64,000 bases of DNA, from assembly GCA_018398815.1 (NCBI GenBank), contig CM031603.1, forward strand, positions 36,236 to 100,235, written 5' to 3'. The DNA is from Conus ventricosus (Eukaryota > Mollusca > Gastropoda > Neogastropoda > Conidae). This document shows, piece by piece, positions 32,706-44,850 of the stretch. Made by a program: the position numbers and the translations under genes. Under the pieces are notes generated by a model. It worked only from the letters and a program-made list of their open reading frames with translations. It was not told where the DNA came from and made no database searches. How positions within the stretch are numbered: position 1 is the stretch's first letter; every line of letters starts with the position of its first letter.

Positions 32706-33975
32706 ATGGGGATGACGACAACCAGCATGAGGTGGTGCAGACAGAGATGACACAACAGCATGAGGTGGTGCAGACAGAGATGACGACAACAGCATGAGGA
32801 GGTGCAGACAGAGATGACGACAACACCATGAGGTGGTGCAGACAGAGATGACGACAACAGCATGAGGTGGTGCAGACAGAGATACGACAACACCATGAGG
32901 TGGTGCAGACAGAGATGACGACAACAGCATGAGGTGGTGCAGACAGAGATGACGACAACACCATGAGGTGGTGCAGACAGAGATGACAACACCATGAGGT
33001 GGTGCAGACAGAGATGACGACAACAGCATGAGGTGGTGCAGACAGAGATGACGACAACAGCATGAGGTGGTGCAGACAGAGATGACGACAACAAGCATGA
33101 GGTGTGCAGACAGAGATGACGACAACAGCATGAGGTGGTGCAGACAGAGATGACGACAACAGCATGAGGTGGTGCAGACAGAGATGACGACAACACCATG
33201 AGGTGGTGCAGACAGAGATGACAACACCATGAGGTGGTGCAGACAGAGATGACGACAACAGCATGAGTGGGTGCAGACAGAGATGACGACAACAGCATGA
33301 GGTGGTGCAGACAGAGATGACGACAACACCATGAGGTGGTGCAGACAGAGATGACGACAACAGCATGAGGTGGTGCAGACAGAGATGACGACAACAGCAT
33401 GATTGGTGCAGACAGAGATGACGACAACACCATGAGGTGGTGCAGACAGAGATGACGACAACAGCATGAGGTGGTGCAGACAGAGATGACGACAACAGCA
33501 TGAGGTGGTGCAGACAGAGATGACGACAACACCATGAGGTGGTGCAGACAGAGATGACAACACCATGAGGTGGTGCAGACAGAGATGACGAAAACAGCAT
33601 GAGGTGGTGCAGACAGAGATGACGACAACAGCATGAGGTGGTGCAGACAGAGATGACGACAACACCATGAGGTGGTGCAGACAGAGATGACAACACCATG
33701 AGGTGGTGCAGACAGAGATGACGACAACAGCATGAGTGGTGCAGACAGAGATGACGACAACAGCATGAGGTGGTGCAGACAGAGATGACGACAACACCAT
33801 GAGGTGGTGCAGACAGAGATGACAACACCATGAGGTGGTGCAGACAGAGATGACACAACAGCATAGGAGGTGCAGACAGAGATGACGACAACAGCATGAG
33901 GTGGTGCAGACAGAGATGACGACAACAGCATGAGGTGGTGCAGACAGAGATGACGACAACAGCATGAGGTGGTGC
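32706..33975. repeat. 34-bp minisatellite, ~37 units, open in all three minus frames
   Basis: The unit is approximately CATGAGGTGGTGCAGACAGA then GATGACGACAACAG, with AG/AC variants at the end and a 3-base-shorter variant. Since 34 = 3x11+1, each frame cycles through the same three peptide phrases (HLCLHHLM, SSSLSAPPH, AVVVISVCTT). Lacking stops, it gives minus frames of 568, 457 and 434 codons. These are not genes. Confidence 0.96.
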
Positions 33976-34179
33976 CCTGTTTGCACATCTGCGACAACCT
34001 ACACACACGAAAACGATGGACTGTTAGTCAGTCACCCACCCCCTCCATATCCCCTCCCTGCTCCCAAAAGGGAAGAAAATGTTGATGTCTCTTAGTATTC
34101 TCAACTATCCATACAAATATGCACAACATACACACAAACACAAAGACAAAGACACACCACCACACAACATGCTCAACTA

Positions 34180-34180
34180 C

Positions 34181-34243
<63 letters not shown>
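34180..34243. repeat. CA microsatellite
   Basis: An almost pure (CA)n tract of about 30 units. Confidence 0.96.
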
Positions 34244-34247
<4 letters not shown>

Positions 34248-34315
34248 TGTGATATAGCATAGCCTTCATAAGGAAATCAAACATGCCCCTGGAATCCACT
34301 ATGAAAGTAACTTAC

Positions 34316-34352
34316 GTTTCTTGATAATACAGCAGCAACAAGCTCTTCTCTC
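34316..34352 (-). CDS. Candidate 37-nt microexon
   Basis: The minus strand shows a good acceptor TTGTGCTTTGTTGCAG (ending 34353), 37 bases, then a near-perfect donor GTAAGTTAC (34315 down). All three frames are open. It lies between the SERINC exons 46507-46575 and 18284-18392, where the poorly conserved loop of SERINC would be encoded. Phase 0 at the 3' side would give REELVAAVLSRN before KVVYNESDG, but this loop is too variable to confirm. A chance pair of splice signals is possible. Confidence 0.4.
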
Positions 34353-34374
34353 CTGCAACAAAGCACAACACGCT

Positions 34375-34800
34375 GAAAACATCTCAACATCACGTCTTAT
34401 CAAGAACACAGAGAAAGTCAATGGATGACTCCATTCCAAACATCAAAGAACACAGAGAAAGTCAATGGATGACTCCATTCCAAACATAAAAGAACACAGA
34501 GAATGTCAATGGATGAATCCATTCCAAACATCAAAGAACACAGAGAAAGTTAAGGGATGAATCCATTCCAAACATCAAAGAACACAGAGAAAGTCAATAG
34601 ATGAATCCATTCCAAAGATCAAAGAACGCAGAGAAAGTCAATAGATGACTCCATTCCAAACATCAAAGAACACAGAGAAAGTCAATGGATCACCCATTCT
34701 AAAACATCAAAGAACACAGAGAAAGTCAATGGATGACTCCATTCCAAATATCAAAGAACACAGAGAGAGTTAATGGATGAATCCATTCTAAAGATCACAG
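34375..34800. repeat. 44-bp minisatellite, ~9 units
   Basis: The unit contains CATCAAAGAACACAGAGAAA, GTCAATGGATGACTCCATTC and CAAA. Confidence 0.94.
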
Positions 34801-34920
34801 CAGACACAAGTCTGACGGTCACTTTCCTTTCTTTCAGTTGGGCCTCTTCATGTAAGCCAAGATACCAGTCTGACTCAACAGTGTCACCTTCAGTTTCATC
34901 AAGGTGTCACTGCATGTTGA

Positions 34921-35065
34921 CTAGTCCATATACCCCACACCACATCAGCTAAATGTTGAGACCAGTGACAAGTCCATATACCCCACACCACATCAGCTAA
35001 ATGTTGAGACCAGTGACAAGTCCATACACCCCCACACCACATCTGCTAAATTTGAGACCAGTGAC
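34921..35065. repeat. ~48-bp tandem repeat, 3 units
   Basis: The units contain AGTCCATATACCCCACACCA, CATCAGCTAAATGTTGAGAC and CAGTGACA. Confidence 0.92.
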
Positions 35066-35159
35066 TAAGAAGTGGGTATTTGGCTCCGGGATTAAAGATG
35101 GATTTCTGATGTTAAGACCCAAGGGAAGTCATCCCCATGGTCAGTCATCTACATGACCG

Positions 35160-35290
35160 CAGACACACTGACATGCATCGTTAACTACAACCATTCACTA
35201 CATTTTACACTGACAGGCATCGTAAACAACAACCATTACTACATTACACTGACATGCATTGTAAACTACAACCATTACTACATTTTTGAC
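35160..35290. repeat. ~42-bp tandem repeat, 3 units
   Basis: The units contain CACTGACATGCATCGTAAAC and AACAACCATTACTACATT. The following 35291-35510 is single-copy with nothing recognised. Confidence 0.88.
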
Positions 35291-35525
35291 TAAAGTTCGT
35301 TTGATCAGGATGTACAATTTGTGTTTGGCAATTAAAAAACCCCAGTACCTGTATGTCAAAAGTTCAACTGAATTTCTTTTGGTGCACATAAAAAAATCAT
35401 CGGTAGATGAAGAAATGTAATCTGTAGAACCCTTGGAATCTTGGAAGAAAATAGTTAAATAAGACTCAGAATAGCTACCTTGTAGCCACAAATCTCTGCA
35501 TGTAGACATGATTCTTTGCTTGGAA

Positions 35526-35528
35526 ACA

Positions 35529-35607
<79 letters not shown>
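35526..35607. repeat. CA microsatellite
   Basis: A long (CA)n tract directly flanks the MITE at 35639. Confidence 0.96.
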
Positions 35608-35612
<5 letters not shown>

Positions 35613-35638
35613 AGCAGTGATTTTGCTGCCTATGCCCC

Positions 35639-36278
35639 TAACTCTTTCATCCCCACAACCTGGTTTTCTGTTTGCTGAAATCCTACCCTTCCTTCCTGCA
35701 GCCCGGAAAACTGGGCAGCACAAAATCCCTCCTTTCCTTCCTGCAGCCTGGAAAATCAGTTCTCCCACTAAAGCGCTTTGAACTTCGCGCCAGTCACATA
35801 ATAATAATAATAATAATGGGGATTATATAGCGCCTTCCACGGCACAAGGCGCTTTACAAAGGCAGAAAAAATGCAATTGCTAAATGTAAAGAAAATGCAT
35901 TGAAAAAAAACGGCTCAGAAATGAAAACAAAGGCTCTCTCTCATTCTCTCCCACGCGCACACACACTCTCACGCACAGACACAACAAACCACAACAGCCG
36001 CAACAAGCACAAACTACTAAGTACAAGTCATTTCTTGCTGACTGGGTCACTTGCGGGGCAGTGTTTATGAATGGAATGGATGCCAGACGGCCCCTACAGC
36101 CTGGGAAAGTGGTTGCCGCTCCATTGTGGCCGGTTTGCTACTGCACACATAGCAGTTCTCACTTTGCACTTCTTCCCTTCTTCTCTAAATCCAGGAAGGA
36201 AGGGAATATGCCTATGATAAAATTCTAGGGAAAAAGGGGAAGTAATGGTTCATAGAAAAGTAGGAATGAAAGAGTTAA
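35639..36278. mobile_element. MITE of the same TTAA family, with a nested insertion
   Basis: The left terminus TAACTCTTTCATCCC and right terminus GGAATGAAAGAGTTAA are inverted. The internal sequence (GGCCGGTTTGCTACTGCACA, AGTAATGGTTC, GCGCTTTGAA) matches the element at 9160-9590. It is ~200 bases longer because another repeat is inserted at 35797-36030. Confidence 0.8.
35797..36030. mobile_element. (TAA)n-headed interspersed repeat with GCGCTTTACA motif
   Basis: It opens with an (ATA)n tract, then GGGGATTATATAGCGCCTTC and GGCGCTTTACAAAGGC, a signature seen in widespread interspersed repeats of marine invertebrates. It is absent from the related MITE at 9160-9590, which shows the empty site. 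The class (SINE, MITE or other) is not determined. Confidence 0.6.
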
Positions 36279-36284
36279 ACGACA

Positions 36285-37945
36285 TGATTCATTGTTCAAC
36301 CACAAACAAGCCATTACCTTGTTGCCTATGTTGTTAATTCCCATGATTTATTGTTTCAACCTCAAACAAAGCCATTACCTTGTTGCCTATGTGTTAATTC
36401 CCATGATTCACTGTTTCAACCACAAACAAAGCTATTACCTTGTCGCCCATGTTGTTAATTGTCATGAATCATTGTTTTAAACATGAACAATGCCATTACC
36501 TTGTCGCCTATGTTGTTAATTGTCATGAAATCATTGTTTTAAACACGAACAAAGTCATCAACTTGTGGCCTATGTTGTTAATTGTCATAGAATCATTGTT
36601 TTAAACATGAACAAAGCCATTACCTTGTCGCCTATGTTTTAATTGTCATGAATCATTGTTTTAAACATGAACAAAGCCATTACCTTGTTGCTATGTTGTT
36701 AGTTGACATGAATCATTGTTTTAAACACGAACAAAGTCATTACCTTGCTGCCTATGTTGTTAGTTGCCATGAATCATGGTTTTAAACATGAAACAAAGCC
36801 ATTAACCTTGTTGCCTATGTGTTAATTGTCACAAATCATTTTTTTAAACACGAACAAAGCCAATACCTTGTCGCCTATGTTGTTAATTGTCATGAATCAT
36901 TGTTTAAAACACGAACAAAGCCATCAACTTGTCGCCTATGTTGTTAATTGTCATGCATCATTGTTTTAAACACGAAAAAGCCATTACCTTGCTGCCTATG
37001 TTGTTAATTGTCATGAATCATTGTTTTAAACACGAACAAAGCCATTACCGTGTTGCCTATGTTGTTAGTTGACATGAATCATTGTTTTAAAACACGAACA
37101 AAGCCATTTCCTTGTCGCCTATGTTGTTAGTTGACATGACTCATTGTTTTAAACACGAACAAAGCCATTAACTTGTCGCCTATGTTGTTAGTTGTCATGA
37201 CTCCCTTGTTTTAAAACACGAACAAAGCCATTACCTTGCTGCCTATGTTGTTAGTTTGACATGAATCATTGTTTTAAACACGAACAATGCCATTAACCTT
37301 GTGCCTATGTTGTTAGTTGACATGAATCATTGTTTTAAACACGAACAAAGCCATTACCTTGTCGCCTATGTTGTTAGTTGTCATGACTTATTGTTATAAA
37401 AAACGAACAAAGCCATTACCTTGTTGCTATGTTGTTAGTTGTCATGACTCATTGTTTTAAACACGAACAAAGCCATTACCTTGTTGCTATGTTGTTATTT
37501 GTCATGAATCATGTTTTAAACACGAACAAAGCCATACCTTGTTGCTATGTTGTTAGTTGTCATGACTCATTGTTTTAAACACGAACAAAGCCGTTACCTT
37601 GTTGCGAAGGCGCATGACTCATTGTTTAAAACACGAACAAAGCCGTTACCTTGTTGTGAAGGCCCATGACTCATTGTTTTAAACACGAACAAAGCCATTA
37701 CCTTGTTGCTATGTTGTTAGTTGTCATGACTCATTGTTTTAAACACGAACAAAGCCGTTACCTTGTTGCGAAGGCCCATGACTCATTGTTTAAAAAACGA
37801 ACAAAGCTGTTACCTTGTTGCGAAGGCCCATGACTCATTGTTTTAAACACGAACAAAGCCATACCTTGTCGCCTATGTTGTTAGTTGTCATGACTCATTG
37901 TTTTCAACACGAACAAAGCCGTTACCTTGTTGCGAAGGCCCAGCT
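36285..37945. repeat. 61-bp minisatellite, ~27 units
   Basis: The unit contains CATGACTCATTGTTTTAAAC, ACGAACAAAGCCATTACCTT and GTTGCCTATGTTGTTAGTTG. A shortened variant with GCGAAGGCC in place of the TATGTTGTTAG part appears from about 37600 on. Confidence 0.95.
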
Positions 37946-38035
37946 TGTGTGCTTCATGGATGTCCTCACACTGCCAAACCATCGCCAAAAAAAAATGACC
38001 CATTAAAACATCATTAAGAGGAGGTCAGCGACATT

Positions 38036-38389
38036 ATGTGTGTGTGTGTGTTGTGTGTGTGGTGTGTGGTGTGTGTATTGGTATTATGTGTGTATGTGTG
38101 TGTATTGGTATGTATGTGTGTGTGTATTGTATGTATGTATGTGTGTGTGTGTGTGTGGAATGTGTGTGTGTGTGTATTGGTATGTATGTGTGTGTTGGTA
38201 TGTATGTGTGCGTGTATTGGTATGTATGTATTGTGTGTGTGTGTATGTGTGTGAGTGTGTGTGTATTGGGATGTATGTGTGGTGTGTAAATTTGGGATGC
38301 ATGTGTGTGTGTAAATTGGTATGTATGTATGTGTGTGTATTGGTATGTATGTATGTGTGTGTGTGTATGTGTGTGTGTATACTGTATTG

Positions 38390-38461
<72 letters not shown>

Positions 38462-38580
38462 TGCGCGCGCGCGCGTGTGTAGGTGTGTGTATGTGTGTTG
38501 TGCATGCATGCGTGTGTGTGTGCGTGCATGCGAGTGTGCATGCATTGGTGGGTGTGTGCGTACATGCATGCATACGTTTT
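38036..38580. repeat. TG-rich microsatellite tract, copy 2
   Basis: It is the counterpart of 1-515 with the same TATTGGTATGTATGTGTG motif, more regular here. It includes GCGCGC near 38454-38474. The 172-217-codon frames across it (for example 38014-38667 minus) are repeat artefacts. Confidence 0.95.
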
Positions 38581-38689
38581 TAAGTGCTGTATACTGGGGC
38601 AAGCATTAGCTTTCTTGTGCAAATGACATGGGCAAATACACCAATATGCACATGACCTGGTTCCCACTAATCACCAACGTTTACTTGTC

Positions 38690-39650
38690 GTTCAGGATAT
38701 GACTGACCAACAGCCATGTCTTCTATTTATCATTCAGGATGATATGACTGGCTGACAGCCATGTCTTCTACTTATCATTCAGGATATGACTGGCTGACAG
38801 CCATGCCTTCTACTTATCATTCAGGATGATATGACTGGCTGATAGCCATGCCTTCTACTTATCATTCAGGATGACATCACTGGCTGACAGCCATGCCTTC
38901 TACTTACCATTCAGGATGATATACTGGCTGACAGCCATGTCCCTTCTACTTATCATTCAGCATGATATGACTGGCTGATAGCCATGTCTTCTACTTATCA
39001 TTCAGGATGACATCACTGGCTGACAGCCATGTCTTCTACTTACCATTCAGGATGATATGACTGGCTGACAGCCATGTCTTCTACTTATCATTCAGCATGA
39101 TATGACTGGCTGATAGCCATGTCTTCTACTTATCATTCAGGATGACATCACTGGCTGACAGCCATGTCTTCTACTTACCATTCAGGATGATATGACTGAC
39201 TGACAGCCATGTCTTCTACTTACCATTCAGCATGATATGACTGGCTGACAGCCATGTCTTCTACTTATCATTCAGGATGACATCACTGGCTGACAGCCAT
39301 GTCTTCTACTTACCATTCAGATGATATGACTGACTGACACCATGTCTTCTACTTATCATTCAGGATGATATGACTGGCTGACAGCCATGTCTTCCACTTA
39401 CCATTCAGGATGATATGACTGGCTGACAGCCATGTCTTCTACTTACCATTCAGGATGATATGACTGGCTGACAGCCATGTCTTCTACTTATCATTCAGGA
39501 TGACATCACTGGCTGACAGCCATGTCTTCTACTTACCATTCAGGATGAATGACTGGCTGACAGCCAGCCTTCTACTTATCATTCAGGATGATATGACGGC
39601 TGACAGCCATGTCTTCTACTTACATTCAGGATGATATGACTGGCTGACAG
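38690..39650. repeat. 45-bp minisatellite (copy 2), ~21 units
   Basis: It has the same unit as 632-1296. Variants GATGACATCACTGG and CATGATATGACTGG alternate in a regular two- or three-unit higher-order pattern at 38840-39300 that copy 1 lacks. Confidence 0.95.
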
Positions 39651-40557
39651 CCACAAGTGACAGGCAGGTCCCTGGTAAGCAGGGGCTGATTTCTGTTCTT
39701 AGCTCTCTCATTTCAAGACAACCCCTTCAGTGCTGTTGACCTTGACCCAATCAACATGAAAATCATTTTGCACGAATCATGATTTTTAAAAATATATCTT
39801 TTTTAATTTTCTTGGTGGAGAGAAACACTTGTATAGGAGGAGGCTGGGGCAGTTTGCAAATCAATGCTGTGATTTCGCCAAACGATCCAACACACAGGTT
39901 CCAACCTCTCAGTTTCAGCAGTTTTTCACTTTCCATGTGACTGATTGATGCTTTCCCCCAGTACAGCTGTTCTTTATGGTACGAGTATCAATGCAAAGTG
40001 GCAGTGCGCTTTCCCATCTCATTCATGCAACTGGTTTCAGTGTTCATAACAATGGACTCGCCTCTTCACCAGACGGCTCTTGCCTGGATCTTTCCATGAC
40101 ATCAGAACGCTTTCTTGAAGCCAGATCAAGTTCCAGCCAATTTGTGTCCCATCATCTTTGTCTGCGCATTGTGTGAGAATCTTCTCTTTCTCACTCAGCA
40201 CTTGAAACATCTTACTGTTGAAAATATGGCGACCAACGAAATCTCCAAGTCATTATAAAGCAGGATTAACCCAACGTGTAGTTAGACGCTTGTCTGGGAA
40301 TACAGATCCATCGTCTGACCACTGAGGAGAAAACACATCTATCACATACAAATACCCACACATTTTTCCAACAGATTTACGCAGATCTCAAGACTGACCG
40401 TTGGGATTCCTCAACCGACTAAAATCCAACGAATGATGGACAAGCCCCATGCCTGTTTCTGCACCCAATTCATCTACCAAGCTCAACAGTCTGCTGTTTC
40501 TGCACCCAATTCATCTATCAAACTCAACAGTCTGCTGTTCAAAGAGGAAGGATCTAC
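39651..40557. other. Single-copy spacer (copy 2), no gene seen
   Basis: It aligns with 1297-2459. It contains a short local duplication (GTCTGCTGTTTCTGCACCCA at 40487-40540). I see no exon or element end. Confidence 0.7.
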
Positions 40558-41440
40558 TGGAGGTTTAGGGGGGGTAGGGGTGGGAAGAGTCAAAGTGCAC
40601 ACACTAACTGGCATAAATGGCCATGACAAACTGGGGGGCGTAGTGGAGGTTGGGGGAGGGTGGGGTAAGAGATAAGCTGTACACTATCTGACATAAATGG
40701 CCATGACAAACTGGGGGCGTAGTGGAGGGTTGGGGAGGGTGGTAGGAGATAAGCTGTACACTATCTGACATAAATGGCCATGACAAACTGGGGGACATAG
40801 GGGAGGGTTTGGGGAGGGTGGGGTAAGATAAGCTGTACACTATCTGACATAAATGGCCATGACAAGGTGGGGGACATAGGGGAGGTTGGGGAGGGTGGGG
40901 TAAGAGATAAGCTGTACACTATCTGACATAAATGGCCATGACAAGGTGGGGGACATAGGGGAGGGTTGATGGGGTAAGAGATAAGCTGTACACTATCTGA
41001 CATAAATGGCCATGACAAGGTGGGGGACAAGGGGAGGGTTGGGGGGGGTGGGTAAGGATAAGCTGTACACTATCTGACATAAATGGCCATTACAAGGTGG
41101 GGGACATAGGGAGGTTGGGGAGGTGGTAAAGATAAGCTGTACACTATCCTGACATAAATGGCCATGACAAGGTGGGGACAATAGAGTTGGATGGTAAAGA
41201 TAACTGTACACTATCTGACATAAATGGCCATGACAATGGTGGGGCTCATAGGAGGTTGAGGTGGTACAGAATAAGCTGGGGGTACAACTATCAGACATAA
41301 ATGGCCAACAAGTGGACTAGGAGGTTGGGAGGTGTAAAGATAAGCTTACACTATCTACATAAATGGCCATGACAGGTGGGGACATAGGAGTGGGAGGGGG
41401 TAAGAGATAAGCAGTACATTATCTACATAAATGGGGTGAT
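40558..41440 (+). repeat. G-rich ~80-bp minisatellite (copy 2), ~11 units
   Basis: The unit contains GATAAGCTGTACACTATCTG, ACATAAATGGCCATGACAAG and a G-rich half with GTGGGGGACATAGGGGAGGG. Each unit carries four or more G runs on the plus strand, so quadruplex formation is plausible. Units from 41100 on are eroded by deletions. Confidence 0.94.
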
Positions 41441-41489
41441 TTAACTGGAGGTTGGGGTTGGGTTGGGGGGGGATTGGGGTGGGGTATCA

Positions 41490-41840
41490 CGTAGCAGACT
41501 GACCACCGCCGTGCAAGTGGTTAACGCGCAGACTCCCCTGGAGGACGGTTTTCGAATCCCATCAATCCATTGGTTTTTTCGTGCCCCGACCCCGGCTCCT
41601 ACCCAGGTTGAGTTTGCTGCGACTCAGGTTGGGAGACTGGACCACACAGACGAGTTTCATCCACTTAATGATGCATTTCTGAAGGTTGATCAAATTTCCT
41701 ACCAACACTGCAGTGCCTGTCCTCTCGGGCCTGTTTACGCCGCATATATTAGGAAAGGAAGCGTAGATACAGCCCTGTCATTAGTCTCAGACCGAAATGG
41801 AAATCCATAGCATCACTTAATCATCCTCATTCTCATCGAT
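41490..41840 (+). mobile_element. tRNA-derived SINE-like element (copy 2)
   Basis: An A-box-like GTGCAAGTGGTTA is at 41511-41523 and a B-box-like GGTTTTCGAATCC at 41547-41559, spaced as in a tRNA gene. A ~280-base body shared with copy 1 follows. A true tRNA is excluded: the acceptor stem and 3' end do not pair. Confidence 0.6.
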
Positions 41841-43284
41841 CAGCATTTAAAAAAAAGATGTCTCAAAATCTGTTGCCCTTCATGCCCTGCTCTCATGTGA
41901 CCTCATTTTCGTTCCTCATCCCCGTCTTGGTCTTGGATTGGTTTTTCCGTCGGTCACCGGTATCGGCGATCCCATGGAGCTGTCTTGACGGACGTGTGGC
42001 GCCCATTCCGTAGGGAGAGCTCACTCACGCCGGCTCCCGACGTTTGCTAAGCATTATTGTCGACAGTAGGGGCTTATAGTTGTTCCTGCGTATGTAGATT
42101 CAAACAGGCACCACTGAACACCACCGAAGGTACTGGCAGCTGTGCATGTCTCCTCCGGTGGGTTGCCTCCGACGGCTTGACCATTGACGGCTCGCCTTGG
42201 ATAGCCGTGCCCGGGCTGCGCGGCCAACCCTGTTGGCTGTGGACGGGTGTCGGAATGAGCGGCGAGGTGCACTTGCCGCTGAGGTGGCGCAAAGGTGGAA
42301 CAGCAAAAAAAAAAAAAAAAAAAAAATTAAAAAAAATGTTGCAGACTGACCTGCGTAGACTCCATGACAAAGCTGATCAAAGGCCAGCGAGCCGACACAA
42401 AGTCGCCTTTGGGAAGGCGGCTCCAGGCCGACAACTTTAGAGAGTTCCTTCACATCTCGTGCTCCATTTCACCTGATCACCTGCAGAGCCACTGTCAGTT
42501 ATGGGGGCCGCCGTGGCCTCTGTGCTACAAACGTTTCCCCCTTCCCCCCCCGTGCCCCGAGCGTCAGCGTGTCAATGATGTTTTCACTGCCATGAAGAGA
42601 CGCTGGATTTGTCATGTTAATTTCACACCATATAACATCATCAACAGATAAATAACAATAACAAAAAACAATTATTGTTCTCACTATTCTTATCTTCATC
42701 ATCATTTCTAATATGAAACTCTCTTGGACATCGTCGATGTTAACATTATCAGATGCTGCAACTGCAAACCAAATAGTCCAACCAATTCAGACGTAAAGAA
42801 AGCCAATAGAAAACAGTTATACACTAACACCGAAAAAAAAACCACAGCAAAGTGAAATAAGAAATCAGGACATAAAAGTTAAAATATTATTTCTTTCCAA
42901 GTGCAAGTGAAAGACAAATAGAATGGTCTACGTAAACTTAAATGAAAATCTACATACACACTCCATTCTCTTAATAGGTAACTATCTATAAACTGTGTAT
43001 CCACTATACACTTGAACATCTTCCTCTGTACAGTCAATATCTATTTCTATTCCATAAGCCACTTGCTCTGCCTTGTTCCCATCTATTCACACACATCCAG
43101 CCCAAACTGACGACTGGCAGACAATGGAACTTCAGAAGACAGCTACTGGGCAAAGGAACATCTCTGAATCAGGAAACAGCATACACACAACAGCCACCTG
43201 GGATCCACTGAATGAGAATCTACAAGCAACAGAGGAAGCAAAAGACAGACAAAGTAGAGACAGAAAGGTCTAGAGACATCAAGT
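41841..43284. other. Single-copy spacer with poly(A) at 42305-42326 (copy 2)
   Basis: It aligns with 3061-4597. The GC-rich stretch 42000-42300 ends in a 22-base A tract, suggesting an old plus-strand retroposon of unknown family whose 5' part may be the SINE at 41490. The frame 42057-42440 spans the A tract and is not credible as a gene. Confidence 0.55.
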
Positions 43285-44095
43285 GGCGTCACTGACCAAC
43301 AAGATTCCAAAGGCAGTCAGTGAGTAACAAGGGAAGTCCAGAAGCTTCCACAAAAATAAGATAATTTACTTAAAGCCCAGCCGACCGCAAAGGCCACATC
43401 AGGCTTTGTAGGCATCAGCAGCCGTGTCATCAGAATCCAAAGGCATCATGGAGCCCATCAAGGGAATCCAAAGCAGTGTCCATGAGGCCAACAAGGAATC
43501 CAGAGCAGTCACTGAGGCCAACAAGGAATCCCAAAGGCAGTCCCACTGAGTCAACAAGGAATCCAGAAGGCATCATAGGTCAACAAGGGGATATCCAAAG
43601 GCATTCATGAGGCCAACAAGAATCAAAGCAGTCACTAGTCAACAAGAATCAACAGAACATCAGTGACCAACAAGAATCAGAAGCATCATGGAGAGATCAA
43701 ACAAGGAATCCAAAGGCAGTCACGGAGCCAACAAGGAATCCAAAGCAGTCACTGAGTCAACAAGAATCCATAGGCAGCACTGAGTCAACAAGGAAACCAC
43801 ATGCATCACTGAGGCAACAAGGGTATCCAGAAGCATCCACTGAGTCAAACAAGGAATCCAAAAGGCATCACTGAGGTCCAACAAGGGAATCCATAAGCAG
43901 TCACTTAGGGCAACAAGGAATCCATAAGGCAGTCACGAATGTCAACAAGAATCCAAAGCAGTCAGGAGGTCAACAAGGAATCCAAAGCATCACTGAGGCC
44001 AACAAGAATCCAAAGGCATCATGAGGTCAACAAGAATCCCATAAGGCAGTCAGTGAGATCAACTAGGCAAACCAAAGCATCATGAATCAACAAAG
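43285..44095. repeat. 33-bp minisatellite (copy 2), ~25 eroded units
   Basis: It has the same unit as 4598-7705 but many small deletions, for example CAACAAGGAATCCAAAGGCA. A 60-base single-copy insert (CCCAGCCGACCGCAAAGG) sits at 43370-43430. Confidence 0.9.
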
Positions 44096-44284
44096 TGTAA
44101 CTTCTGGAAAGCCCACCACAAAGATAACTCTCAGCTGGATTGGAATGTGACTTACGACCTGTGTTTTGAATCCAGATTGTCTTCAGATTTGCATATGACC
44201 TCCTACCCTGAGAGTGCATCATATCTGAGCAAGCAGCACAGCATCACATGCCCTGCGAACCCGCAAAGCACACATGCCACATGC

Positions 44285-44850
44285 CTGAGCTCTTTGCAAA
44301 GCGTGTAAACCCAGGAATAACACAACAAAGGACGACCCAGAGCATGAATCATCACCCAGAAAATAACACACAAAACTGACCCATAGCATAAGTCTTCACA
44401 CAGAGAATTAACACACAAAGACTGACCCCGAGCTTGAAGTCATCACCCAGGAAGAACACACAAGTGGCTTAACCCACCTTGAAGTCAATCACACAAGAAA
44501 ATTAAACACACAAAGGACTGACCAGACTTGAAGTCATCAAACAGAGAATTAACACACCAAAGACTGACCCAAGCTGAAGTCGTCACACAGATATTAAACA
44601 CACAAAGGACGGACCCAGAGCGTGAATCTTCACACAGATAATAACACACAAAGGACTTGACCCAGAGCTTGAAGTACGTCACACAAGAGAATTAACCACA
44701 CAAAGACTGACACCAAGAGTCTTGAAGTCGTCACACAGAAATAAACACCACAAAACTAACCCAAGCTTAATTCATCACACAGATAATAACACACAACGTA
44801 AGGACTGACCCATAGCTTAATTCAATCACACAGAATGACCACCCAAGGAA
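44285..44850. repeat. ~48-bp minisatellite (copy 2), ~12 units
   Basis: It has the same unit as 7915-8700, with scattered deletions. Confidence 0.92.

Noticed and set aside
32280..33986. Open minus frame of 568 codons (with 457- and 434-codon frames overlapping)
   Set aside because: It is a translation of the 34-bp and 44-bp arrays. All three frames are open for the same arithmetical reason, and there is no domain, splice or regulatory support.
34385..37945. CRISPR-like regular arrays
   Set aside because: The whole unit is repeated, with no unique spacers between conserved repeats. The units decay gradually, and the context is a eukaryotic intron.
38014..38667. Overlapping 172-217-codon frames in the TG/CA tract
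   Set aside because: The Cys/Val and His/Thr composition is simply that of (TG)n and (CA)n.
41490..41580. A functional tRNA gene
   Set aside because: A- and B-box-like motifs are present but no cloverleaf can be drawn: the acceptor and anticodon stems do not pair, and the same body recurs as a SINE in copy 1.
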